A stretch of 64,000 nt of DNA from DATLLJ01 sp035537875 (GTDB lineage: Bacteria > Acidobacteriota > Vicinamibacteria > Vicinamibacterales > CAVVIG01), in NCBI GenBank assembly GCA_035537875.1, contig DATLLJ010000049.1, positions 1 to 64,000 of the forward strand, read 5' to 3'. Numbering within the stretch: the first letter of the stretch is position 1; every line of letters starts with the position of its first letter. The notes under the pieces are model-generated. The model did not search any database, was not told where the DNA came from, and worked only from the letters and a program-made list of their open reading frames with translations. The position numbers were made by a program, and so were the translations under genes. Of this stretch, positions 37,210 through 46,321 are shown in pieces.

Positions 37210-37923
37210 ATGAAAGTCACCTGCGTCATCGTCGGCTTGATTACGTGCCTCGCTTGTCCCGGTCTATCGTCGGCGCAGAGCGCGCGCTACGAGGTAACGA
37301 GCATCAAGGCCATCCGCCCGGCGCTCGTCAACACGATCGCGGCGCTGCAGAAGGGCGACCCGGCAGCCGCCCGCGACGCGTTCGAGGCGTACGACTCCGG
37401 CTGGAACGGCGTCGAGGTCTACGTCAACGTCCGTCACCCAGATATGTACAAGGAGCTCGAAGGGGGCTTTCAGAACCGAATCACGGCCGGCCTGAATGCG
37501 GCGACTCCGGATACGAAGGCGCTGCTGGTAGAGGCGAAGAACATGCTGGAGAGGTTCGACGAGGAAGTCGCCGCTATCGAAAAGGCGCCGCCCCTCAACC
37601 GCCTGTTCGACGACGTGGCCCGGTTGAGGATCGTTCGGGCCCATCTGCGCGAGGTGCCGCCCGCTCTGAAGGCGATGAAGATCGACAAGGCGCGCAAATC
37701 GTTCGACGCGTTCAACAACAGCTGGGACAGTATCGAGGACCTCGTGAAGGAACGCTCGAGCGATTCCTACGTGGCGATCGAGAGCGGCATGATCCAGATT
37801 GAGAAGGCGCTCATGCCGGCCCCGCCCGATGTCGACAGCGTCCTCGGGCTGGTGAGCGGCGTGATGGACAAATACAACGCGATCGTCGCCCAGATCACAA
37901 AGGAAGCCCGAAGCGCGAAGTAG
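37210..37923 (+). CDS. Secreted helical protein, imelysin/FTR1-periplasmic-like
   Basis: A 237-residue exported protein (signal ending LSSAQ). The mature part is all helical and shows two similar halves: LVNTIAALQKGDPAAARDAFEAYDSGWNGVEVYV and ALKAMKIDKARKSFDAFNNSWDSIEDLV. Each is followed by a short SSDSY/HPDMY plus E-x-x-x-x-I segment. This double repeat resembles the periplasmic domain of FTR1-type iron permeases and imelysin-like (M75) proteins, which bind metal through the helices. No permease gene is adjacent. The assignment is by pattern only. Confidence 0.5.
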   Translation: MKVTCVIVGLITCLACPGLSSAQSARYEVTSIKAIRPALVNTIAALQKGDPAAARDAFEAYDSGWNGVEVYVNVRHPDMYKELEGGFQNRITAGLNAATPDTKALLVEAKNMLERFDEEVAAIEKAPPLNRLFDDVARLRIVRAHLREVPPALKAMKIDKARKSFDAFNNSWDSIEDLVKERSSDSYVAIESGMIQIEKALMPAPPDVDSVLGLVSGVMDKYNAIVAQITKEARSAK

Positions 37924-38290
37924 TCACGTTCGGCGTCGGATCATCGCTCGCACGAGGGCGCGAGGCGCTCGAGCCAGCGGACCTGCATCTGCCGGTCATC
38001 CAGGCGGTCTGTCAGCGCCACCCGTTCGCCGACATGCCCTGCTAGGCCCAGCCGGTTGCCAGCGCCTGTTCCGCGACATGCACGCGGGAACCCAGCACAT
38101 CACGTCGGCGCCTCCTGTCATCCGCAACGCCGGCCGCGAGCTGGCCGGCCTGGCCGACGGGAAGAAATGGGCCGCCTGATTCAGCATCTTCCTTGTTGAA
38201 TCCTGACCGTTGGAAGCATAGAGTGCCGCGAAACGACTACGTTCATTTCAGCTGAGCGCAGGGACCGAGGGCGCTACATGGAGGCTCATC
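37924..38290. other. Intergenic region holding an acyl-CoA dehydrogenase-like relic
   Basis: 367 bases before the TonB receptor gene. The relic is listed at 38063-38179. GGAGG at 38280-38284 is the ribosome site for the next gene. A weak promoter-like TTGTTG (near 38196) about 18 bases before CATAGA is possible but not convincing. Confidence 0.4.
38063..38179 (+). pseudogene. C-terminal relic of an acyl-CoA dehydrogenase-like flavoprotein
   Basis: One frame reads RLFRDMHAGTQHITSAPPVIRNAGRELAGLADGKKW and stops at 38177-38179. The pattern (RxxRDxHxGxQHxxxxxxxxxxxGRxLxGL) is the end of acyl-CoA dehydrogenase and related flavin-dependent hydroxylases (group D). No more than 38 codons remain, with no start. 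Confidence 0.45.
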
Positions 38291-41200
38291 ATGGTCAAGT
38301 GTGTGAAGGCGCTCGTGTTGTTCGTGTCGGTGGCGGTCCTTCCGGCGTCTGCCTACGCGCAAGCGTCGATCGTGGGCACCGCCAGGGACGCATCAGGGGC
38401 CATCTTGCCAGGCGTCTCGGTCGAAGCGTCAAGTCCGGCGCTCATCGAGAAGACGCGCTCCGTCGTGACCAATGGCGTCGGTCAGTACGCGATTGAAGAC
38501 CTGAGGCCGGGGACCTACGTGGTCACGTTTGCGCTGGCCGGATTCGCCACGGTCAAGCGCGAGGGCATCGAGTTGACCGGTGCGTTTGTGGCCACCGTCA
38601 ACGCCGAGATGAAGGTCGGAGGCGTGTTGGAAACCGTCACGGTCACCGGCGAATCGCCCGTCGTGGACGTGACGAGCACGCGCACCCAGCAGGTGATCAC
38701 CGGCCAGACGGTCTCTGAGATTCCGTCGTCCCGACAGTATTCCGCCCTGACGCATCTCATCCCGGCGATCAACGTTCAGGGCAATGATTTCACAGGCTCC
38801 AACCCTGCGCTCTACAGCGTGTTCCAGATCCACGGCGGGCGCCGGAACGAGGGACAGGTCCTCGTCGACGGCATGAACGGCGGTTACCAGGGCATGGGCG
38901 TGTCGGGCTACGTGCCCGAGGTCGCCAACTCGCAGGAAGTGGTGTTTCAGCCTGAGCGGCGGGCTTGGCGAGGCGACCACCGGCGGCCCGCAGATGAACG
39001 TCATCGGCAAGCAGGGTGGCAACATATTCGCCGGGAGCTTCTTCCTGAGTGGCACGGGCAGTGGGCTCCAGGGCGATAACCTCACTCCGGAGGTGCAGGC
39101 CAAGGGGATTACGGCAACGGGCTCAATCCAGCAGCTATGGGACGTCAATCCTTCGTTCGGCGGCCCCATCATCCGTGACAAGCTGTGGTTCTTCGGCACG
39201 TATCGCTATCAGACCAGCAAGCAGAACGTCGCCAGCATGTGGACCAACCTGAACGCCGGCGACGCAACGAAATGGACGTATCTACCTGCCGACGGCAACG
39301 GCGACCGGCCGCTAGAACAGGCGGTCAGTCCCGGCACGTGGAAGAACGGGTCGCTGCGGCTGACCTGGCAGGCGACGCCGCGCAACAAGATCAACGCCTG
39401 GACGAACGCCCAGTACTCTTGTATCAACTGTACCGGGGGCGGCGACGGCACGGGGCTTGGCTTCGGGGCGTCGGTCAGGGCGCCCGAAGCGCATACGACT
39501 GACGAAAACCACCCGAGTTCGCTGACGCAACTGAGCTGGGCCTCTCCGGTGACCTCGCGTCTGCTGCTCGAAGCCAACGTGCAGTTGGGGCCCTATTTCT
39601 GGTGGGGGCAGCGTCAGAAGAATGCCTTCGATTCGACGCTGATTCCGGTGCAGGAGAATGGCGGCGCCATTCCGGGCATCAACTACCGTTCGTCCATGTG
39701 GACCGGGCACACCGCATATACGAACATCGTGCAAGGGGCCGCCTCGTACAATACCGGGACACACTCGGCGAAGTTCGGCTTCCGCTTCCACCACAACGAC
39801 GCGAACTACCCGATCAACTTCTACAACAACTCCCAGCTCAAGTACTTCTTCCAGGACGGCGTCCCCACCTCGGTGGACGTGTACGCCGACGCAAACTCGC
39901 ACCAGCAACAGCAGCAGACCATGTTCGCGTTCTATGCGCAGGATCGCTGGACGACCGGACGTCTGTCGCTGCAGGGCGGACTCCGCTTCGAGCACCTCGG
40001 CGATTACTTCCCTGAGCAGCAGATGGGGCCGAACCTCTTCCTGCCCACCGCCTTGGTGTTCCCAGCCCAGGACGGTCCGCTCAACCAGAAGGACCTCCAG
40101 CCGAGGTTCGGCGCGTCCTACGACGTGTTCGGCAACGGGAAGACGGCGGTGAAGGTCTTCCTGGGCCGGTACGTGACGACGTTCAACACCGTCGACGAGT
40201 GGGTGAACTACAGCCCGGCCGGGCTCGGGCATTTTGTCAGCACGGACATGAATAGAGGCTGGATCGACGGGAATGGCGACAAGATAGTCGACTGCAACTT
40301 GCTGAACGCGGCCGCCAACGGCGAGTGCGGCCCGGGAAATGCGTTCTTCGCGAAGCAAGTCTCCCCGCTGACGGTCGACCCGGCAACCACTGATGGATGG
40401 AACACACGGGAGTTCAGCTGGGACCTGTCGGCGGGCGTGACGCAGCAACTCGCGCCGAGAGTATCGGTCGAAGTCAACTACATCCGGCGGAGCTGGGGAA
40501 ACCTGCTGGCGACGATCAACCGCGCCTGGACACCGGCCGACTTCGATTCGTTCGTGTACAACGTGCCGGCGGATTCCCGGCTGCCGGGCGGCGGCAACTA
40601 CGCGCTGACGTTCCGCGACGTGAAACCCGGAAAGTTCCAACAGCTCGATAACTTGCTGACCTTCGCCAACGATGCCGGCGGCGCCTTCAACCACTTCAAC
40701 GGCGTCGACTTGACGGTGAACGCACGCCCGCGTGATTTGACCATACAGGGCGGGCTGAGCGTCGGGAACAACGTAGAGGACGAATGTGGCGTGGCCGCGC
40801 AGCACCCTGAGACCTATATCTTCGGTGCCTGGGGCGGCACGCTCCCGTTCATCACCCAGTTCTTCGGGACTGGTGTCGGGCAGTGGCCGCTGGCCTTCTG
40901 CCATCGCGAGTCGGGATGGAAGACGAATGTGAAGGCGCTGGCGACATACACTGTTCCGAAAATCGACGTGCTGATCAGCGGAACGTTCCGCAGCCTGCCG
41001 TATGCCGGAAACGAATTCCCCGCCATCGCCACCCAGAGCATCGGCGGATTGGCGACCGGGTTGTTCTTCGGCATCCCGGGGGTGGACAGCACAGATCTCG
41101 GGCGGCCGCTCTCCAGTGGCATTCCCGTCGAGTTCTTGAACATCGTCGAGCCCGGCGCGAAGTACGGCGATCGCCTGAATGCGGTCGATCTCCGGTTTGG

Positions 41201-41372
41201 CAAGATCTTGAGGTACGGCACCGCAAGGACGCTGGTGAACCTCGACGTCTTCAACCTGTTCAACTCGAGTACGACGGAGAGGTACCAATTGAACTACGGG
41301 ACCGCGTATGCCAACCCGTTGTCGATCATGTCGGCGCGGTTCTTCAAGATCAGTGCGCAGATCGATTTCTGA
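38291..41372 (+). pseudogene. TonB-dependent receptor, Oar-like, single-base frameshift
   Basis: The gene would encode about 1026 residues. GGAGG six bases upstream supports ATG 38291. The signal peptide (PASAYAQ) leads to a carboxypeptidase-regulatory domain (IVGTARDASGAILPGVSVEASS, LRPGTYVVTFALAGF). Then a plug (EIPSSRQYSALTHLIPAINV, GGRRNEGQVLVDGM) and a large beta barrel follow. The frame breaks at 38951-38952: QEVVFQ reads on into PERRAW, while one base later LSGGLGEATTGG continues perfectly. Removing one C restores the whole protein. In this bacterial group such receptors are often surface adhesins or carbohydrate importers. It may be a true mutation or an assembly error. Confidence 0.85.
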
Positions 41373-41396
41373 TTATCGTTCGTTCGCTTCTCCTGA

Positions 41397-41429
41397 AGGG
41401 CCCGCTCTCGCAAGAGGGCGGGGCCCTCT
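41397..41429 (+). terminator. Hairpin after the TonB receptor gene
   Basis: AGGGCCCGCTCT (41398-41409) faces AGAGGGCGGGGCCCT (41414-41428), a strong GC-rich stem with small bulges and a CGCA loop. It is followed by CTTCTGT. It sits 25 bases after the stop, so it is probably a terminator. The T-run is poor. Confidence 0.55.
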
Positions 41430-41523
41430 TCTGTAATTCCCACGAGCATGAAACCTGACGGGTTTAATCCAGAACACCCTCGGCCGTAACACTGCAGCCA
41501 GGCGCTCACCTCGCCCAACTGAT

Positions 41524-44265
41524 CTACGGCAGGGGAATCCGATACAAGTTTCGCTGGAGATCTGTCTTGGCGAACACGTAAGTGGACGGATCGAACCCGG
41601 GCGCGATCGCACCGCGGGGAATCACGCGGGCGCCGTTGACATCGGCCCCCTCGGCCGACGGATCAATACCTGCCGACGGAAGATCGGGTAATGAACGCCC
41701 CGCCGGCACTGGGATAGCCAATGTCTTACCTGAAGAGCTCCCAGCCAACGCCCATGACGCACGCGGCGACCAGAAGCTGCTCTGCTCGATCGCCACGTAG
41801 AAGAATCTTCCATCGTCAGACCACACGGCAGGGCACGACGGACAGATTCTTTGTGGGCTCCCGCCACGAAGCGGCACGGCCATTGTTCCAGGGTCGCCCT
41901 TGTCATCACCCGGTGAATACACGATCGCCCAGCGGCCGTCAGGAGATACACCAAACTTGTCGAGGATGGGGATGGACGTCAGGCGCTCTCTATTGCTGCC
42001 ATCCGTGCGAATGCGTCCCAACACGTTGCGAGCTCTATCGTCGAGCGAGCGAAAGACCAGCTCTCCCTCCGCGCCGAACGAGACCTGGTCAGCGCTTTGC
42101 GCGATCTGCCGCGGTGGCGCGCGACGATCGAGCGAGGCGAACCAGATGTTCGATTCGCCAGTGGCTTCGGTGACGGTGAAAGCCACCTCTTTGCCATCGC
42201 GAGATACGTCGTAGTCAGTGACCGAAATGCCCGGCAACAGCGTGTCGACTCTTCCAGACGCGAGGTCGATCGCTCGCAGCTCGGCGGACGAGACGGACAG
42301 ATCGCGCAGGTACAAGTAAAACACACGCGTTCCGTCGTGGGATAGACGAGGCGCCCCGGCAAAACCCTCGGACGACAACGCCCGCTCGCCGTTAGCGTCG
42401 TGAATCCAGATGCTGCTGCGTCGTGTGCCAATGGAGGTCACCAGCGACCGCCCATCTGGTGCAATGGCAATCCCATCCTCCTCGCTGGGGCCCGATGTGA
42501 TCTGTTCTGGAGCGCCGTCAGGATATCGCTGCCGCCAGATGTGCGAGCCGTGTCCAACCGTCGCGCCGAAATACATCCACCGTCCATCGGGCGACCAGGC
42601 GGCCGACGTGCAGAACCCCTTCGGGCCTACGTGCCGGCCAACGGAGCTTCCGTCAAAGGGAACGAGCCGGCACGGCTGATTGAAGGTGTGTGTCCGATCC
42701 ATCTCCACGATCAACACTGACTGACGATCAGGTGACAGGTACGCGTAGTGGGCCATGGCGCTTTCGTGGCCAGGCAGATAGATATCGCGCGATTGGGCGC
42801 GAGTCTCGGAGGCCGTCACGATGCCCATGTGCAGGCTACTGCCCTTGATCTCGGCAAAGAGGACATTCTGATCGGAGATCCACGTCAGACCGGAGGCGTT
42901 GGGGAGGAGCATCCGTGGCGGCCCCCCAAGCACCGGAACGGTCCACGTATCCCACGAGTCTCCCGCCGGCGTGAGCTCCGTGTACGCAACGCGTGCCCCG
43001 TCGGGCGTGAAGACGGGTGCGTACTTCAGATTGCGGTTCGTCGTCAGCGGCACCGACTCGCCGTTCGGGAGCAGCTTGACGTGAACCTGACCCTGGCTCA
43101 GAAACCCTTCGCCGCCGCGTATGAAGGTCAGCATGCGCCCATCAGGAGAGAAGCTGGGCGCGGTCGCAGAGTCGAGGAAGTTTGTGATCTGCGTGTACTC
43201 GGGACGCGAGGCAACGGGCGCAGTGGTCGTGGGGGGCGCAGCACGCTTGAACAGGGCGACGCCACCGGCGAGAAGCGAGAGAATAACGACCAGCGCACCG
43301 GCAGCAAGAAAAGCAGGACGCGGGAGCCCGGCGCGGTGGGAAGGTTGTCTGGGGCTGGCCACAGAGGGTGGATCGAAGCGACCAGCTGGAATCTCACCGG
43401 ACCGAATGCGCTGATCGAGCTCGATGCGCGCGTCGCCGATGTCTCGGAGCCGATCCCTGGAGTCCTTCTCTAGACATCGTTGCAGCAGAAGCCGAACGCC
43501 CGCTGGCACCGTCGGCGGCAGCGCGTTCCACTCCGGCTCGGCACTGAGAATCGCAACGACGGTGTCGGACACCGTCGGGGCCTCGAACGCGACTCGTCCC
43601 GTGAGCATCTCGTACAGAACGCACCCGAACGCCCAGATGTCGGTGCGTTTGTCGACTGGCAGCCCGCGTGCCTGCTCTGGGCTCATGTAGGCCGCTGTAC
43701 CGAGGATGACGCCGTGGCCGGTCAACTGCGCTGGGCTGGTGACTGTCGCCGCATTCGTCAGCGCAGCCTTTGGCGATGACGTCGGATCAAGCGCTTTTGC
43801 TAGACCGAAGTCGAGCACCTTTGCGACGCCGTCGGGCCGCAGTTTGATGTTGGCCGGTTTGAGATCGCGATGGATGATGCCTTGCTCGTGCGCCGCCTCG
43901 AGCGCGTCGGCAACCTGCCTTGCAATCCTACACGCATCCGTGACGGCGAGCGGGCCTTGAGCGATGCGATCGGCGAGCGTTGGCCCCTCAATCAACTCGA
44001 GGACGAGCGCGTGCGTCGCTCCGCTATCCTCGAAGCCATAAATGTGACCGATGTTCGGATGGTTGAGCGACGCAAGCACCTGGGCTTCATGACGGAAACG
44101 CGCGAGACGTTCGTTATCGCGCGCGAATGCCTCAGGCAGGACCTTGAGCGCGACCTCCCGATTGAGCTTGGCGTCGCGGGCGCGATACACCTCACCCATG
44201 CCACCGGCGCCGAGCGGCGCGACCACTTCAAATGGGCCGACCAGCGTGCCCGGTGCAAGAGTCAT
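41524..44265 (-). CDS. Membrane Ser/Thr protein kinase with PD40 propeller
   Basis: A 913-residue eukaryote-like kinase. ATG 44265 is chosen; the GTG at 44271 adds two residues. Kinase domain 8-270: GAGGMGEVY, the VALK lysine, HRDLKPAN near residue 131, DFGLAK and MSPE. A single membrane helix lies near residues 316-340 (AAGALVVILSLLAGGVALF). The outside part (about 360-913) is a PD40/TolB-like propeller with blades such as SPDGRMLTFIRG, SPDRQSVLIVE, SPDGRWMYFG and SPDGRWAIVY. The layout suggests a sensor that reads something in the periplasm and phosphorylates cytoplasmic targets. It matches the protein at 54647-57325. Upstream lies a flavin reductase gene transcribed away. Confidence 0.9.
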   Translation of the reverse strand: MTLAPGTLVGPFEVVAPLGAGGMGEVYRARDAKLNREVALKVLPEAFARDNERLARFRHEAQVLASLNHPNIGHIYGFEDSGATHALVLELIEGPTLADRIAQGPLAVTDACRIARQVADALEAAHEQGIIHRDLKPANIKLRPDGVAKVLDFGLAKALDPTSSPKAALTNAATVTSPAQLTGHGVILGTAAYMSPEQARGLPVDKRTDIWAFGCVLYEMLTGRVAFEAPTVSDTVVAILSAEPEWNALPPTVPAGVRLLLQRCLEKDSRDRLRDIGDARIELDQRIRSGEIPAGRFDPPSVASPRQPSHRAGLPRPAFLAAGALVVILSLLAGGVALFKRAAPPTTTAPVASRPEYTQITNFLDSATAPSFSPDGRMLTFIRGGEGFLSQGQVHVKLLPNGESVPLTTNRNLKYAPVFTPDGARVAYTELTPAGDSWDTWTVPVLGGPPRMLLPNASGLTWISDQNVLFAEIKGSSLHMGIVTASETRAQSRDIYLPGHESAMAHYAYLSPDRQSVLIVEMDRTHTFNQPCRLVPFDGSSVGRHVGPKGFCTSAAWSPDGRWMYFGATVGHGSHIWRQRYPDGAPEQITSGPSEEDGIAIAPDGRSLVTSIGTRRSSIWIHDANGERALSSEGFAGAPRLSHDGTRVFYLYLRDLSVSSAELRAIDLASGRVDTLLPGISVTDYDVSRDGKEVAFTVTEATGESNIWFASLDRRAPPRQIAQSADQVSFGAEGELVFRSLDDRARNVLGRIRTDGSNRERLTSIPILDKFGVSPDGRWAIVYSPGDDKGDPGTMAVPLRGGSPQRICPSCPAVWSDDGRFFYVAIEQSSFWSPRASWALAGSSSGKTLAIPVPAGRSLPDLPSAGIDPSAEGADVNGARVIPRGAIAPGFDPSTYVFAKTDLQRNLYRIPLP

Positions 44266-44412
44266 ACACACACGTCCGAAGCAGATGAGAAGCGCGTGAT
44301 CCGGAGATCAGACAACACGCTGCTGGTTGAGACAAATGGTACCGCAAAATCGATGGCTGTCCGGTCAATCTCCGTCGGCGGCTACTGACGCTAGCCCGGA
44401 GGCCCTGCCTGG

Positions 44413-44442
44413 CGGCACGGCGCGCACGATTGCGCGCCGGCG
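44413..44442. repeat. REP-like hairpin repeat, copy 1
   Basis: CGGCACGGCGCGCACGATTGCGCGCCGGCG. The arms CGGCGCGC and GCGCGCCG form a perfect 8-bp stem around ACGATT. It differs from copies 2 and 3 by a T-to-C change, one base deleted in the stem region and an A-to-G change, yet still folds. It lies between the kinase and flavin reductase genes. Confidence 0.5.
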
Positions 44443-44570
44443 CCTTGGCCCGCCGATCGCCGTGTGGACGATCCGACTGGACCAGCGTCCTCATACGCCC
44501 TTGCGCGTCTGCCGAATTTCCGGTCACGGATCCTTGTACGCTGGACGTTGAGATCCAGTACAACTGAGCG

Positions 44571-45161
44571 ATGAATCTCATTCAACTAGCGGTCGATCGG
44601 CCGATCTGGGATCGTTTCTTCCTCGTCGCGCCGCTCGTGATCATCGGCAGCAAGGAGCCGGACGGGACGTACGACCTCGCGCCCAAGCACATGGCCATCC
44701 CGCTCGGCTGGCAGAACTATTACGCATTTGTTTGCAGCTCGCGCCATGCGACGTACCATAACATCCGGCGCGAGCGGCACTTCACGGTAAGCTTTCCACG
44801 CCCGAGCGACGTCGTCACGAGCAGCCTGGCGGCGAGTCCCCGTTGCGACGACGACACGAAGCCGACGCTGAGGCTCCTCGGGCAACATAAGGCTGCGAAA
44901 GTCGATGGGGTGCTCGTCGACGACTGCTATTTGTACCTCGAGTGCACGCTTCACAGCGTGATGGACGGCTTCGGGGTCAACAGTCTGATCGTCGGCGAAG
45001 TGATCGCAGCGTCGGCGGACGAGACTTTTTTGCGGGCGGAGGATCGAGACGAAGCCGAGCAGCTGTTTCACTCGCCGCTGCTCGTGTACGTCAGCCCGGG
45101 CCGATATGGTGTGCTTGGCCATACCACGCGATTCCCGTTCCCCGAGGGCTATTCGCGGTGA
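44571..45161 (+). CDS. Flavin reductase-like domain protein
   Basis: A 196-residue protein with the flavin-reductase (DIM6/NTAB) split barrel. Typical traits are a strand-rich core, APLVIIGSKEPDGTYDLAPKHMAIPLGWQNYYAFVCSSRHATYHNIRRERHFTVSFP, and GVLVDDCYLYLECTLHS. Ends with YVSPGRYGVLG. Some of these reduce FMN for monooxygenases; others bind flavin for other redox work. The stop overlaps the next start (GTGA at 45158). So it is the first gene of a five-gene cluster that ends in ligAB. Confidence 0.8.
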   Translation: MNLIQLAVDRPIWDRFFLVAPLVIIGSKEPDGTYDLAPKHMAIPLGWQNYYAFVCSSRHATYHNIRRERHFTVSFPRPSDVVTSSLAASPRCDDDTKPTLRLLGQHKAAKVDGVLVDDCYLYLECTLHSVMDGFGVNSLIVGEVIAASADETFLRAEDRDEAEQLFHSPLLVYVSPGRYGVLGHTTRFPFPEGYSR

Positions 45162-46321
45162 CTGAAAAGATCCTCGCGCACCTCCGCGGCGAGCGACCCG
45201 CGATGGTTCGGCTGCTGACCGAGCTCGCTGCGCTCGAATCGCCCACCGATAACCCCCGGGCGGTTGGGCGCGTCCTGGATCGGCTGAGCGTGGAGTTTGC
45301 CGTGAGCGGCATGGCCGTGCGACGCGTGCGTGGGCGAAACAGTGCCGGCGTGCTCCTGGCGCGGCCGGCTGCGCGAACGCGCGGCCGGCCGCTGCAACTT
45401 CTTGTGGGCCACTGCGACACCGTGTGGCCCGTCGGGACCCAGCAGACCATGCCGGTGCAGTTGGTCGACGATCAAGTGCGCGGTCCCGGGGTGTTCGACA
45501 TGAAGGGAGGGCTGGTGCAGATGATCTTTGCGCTGCGGGCCCTCGCGGCCGTCGAGTGCCCACTCCCTGCCACGCCGGTCGCGCTCGTCACCTCCGACGA
45601 AGAGACCGGCAGCGTTGAATCGAAGTCGCTCACCATCCGGCTGGCTCGTCGAGCGTCGCGCGCCTACGTGCTGGAACCGGCGTACGAGTTGACAGGCAAG
45701 CTCAAAACGGGACGGAAGGGGGTCGGCGAATTCGAGATCGTCGTCCGCGGCCGCGCGGCCCATGCCGGCCTGAGCCCCGGCGAAGGGACGAGCGCCGTGC
45801 TCGAGCTGTCGCATCAGATCCAGCGGCTGTTCGCGCTGAACGATCCCGCGCGCGGTATCAGCGTGAACGTCGGGACGATTGATGGGGGCCTCCGCCCCAA
45901 CGTCGTCGCGCCAGAGGTGCGCGCGAAGGTCGACGTGCGGGTCCCGACGCGCGACGACGCCGAAGAGGTCGAAGCCGCGATCCGGGCCCTCACACCGGTC
46001 GATCCCAAGAGCACCATCCACGTCTCCGGCGGTTTCGGCCATCCCCCGCTCGAGGCCGTTCCCCGCAACCGCAAGCTCTGGCAGTTGGCCCAGTCGCTTG
46101 GCCGTCAGCTCGGCCTCGATCTTGAGCAGGCGACGGTGGGCGGCGCGTCCGACGGGAACACCATCAGCCAGTACACCGCCACACTCGACGGCCTGGGCGC
46201 CGTCGGCGACGGTGCGCACGCCGCTCACGAGTACGTGCTGGCCTCAACACTCAGCGAACGCGCGGCCCTGGTCGCGCTGCTGCTGGCGGCGCCGCTCTCC
46301 TCAGAAGAGCCTCGGTCATGA
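45158..46321 (+). CDS. M20 family metallopeptidase (carboxypeptidase G2-like)
   Basis: A 387-residue cytoplasmic enzyme starting at GTG 45158. Zinc-binding motifs: GHCDTVWP near residue 92, GPGVFDMKGG (second ligand Asp), SDEETGS (catalytic Glu pair), and a final HAAHEY. The lid/dimerisation domain (about 195-300) includes KTGRKGVGEFEIVVRGRAAHAG. M20 enzymes cut amide bonds of N-acyl amino acids, dipeptides or glutamate conjugates. Close resemblance to glutamate carboxypeptidases suggests an aromatic-glutamyl or acyl substrate. It overlaps both neighbours (GTGA and ATGA). Confidence 0.85.
   Translation: MTEKILAHLRGERPAMVRLLTELAALESPTDNPRAVGRVLDRLSVEFAVSGMAVRRVRGRNSAGVLLARPAARTRGRPLQLLVGHCDTVWPVGTQQTMPVQLVDDQVRGPGVFDMKGGLVQMIFALRALAAVECPLPATPVALVTSDEETGSVESKSLTIRLARRASRAYVLEPAYELTGKLKTGRKGVGEFEIVVRGRAAHAGLSPGEGTSAVLELSHQIQRLFALNDPARGISVNVGTIDGGLRPNVVAPEVRAKVDVRVPTRDDAEEVEAAIRALTPVDPKSTIHVSGGFGHPPLEAVPRNRKLWQLAQSLGRQLGLDLEQATVGGASDGNTISQYTATLDGLGAVGDGAHAAHEYVLASTLSERAALVALLLAAPLSSEEPRS

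Noticed and set aside
39312..41288. Minus-strand frame of 658 residues opposite the TonB receptor
   Set aside because: Shadow of a strongly conserved barrel gene; no ribosome site or family pattern.
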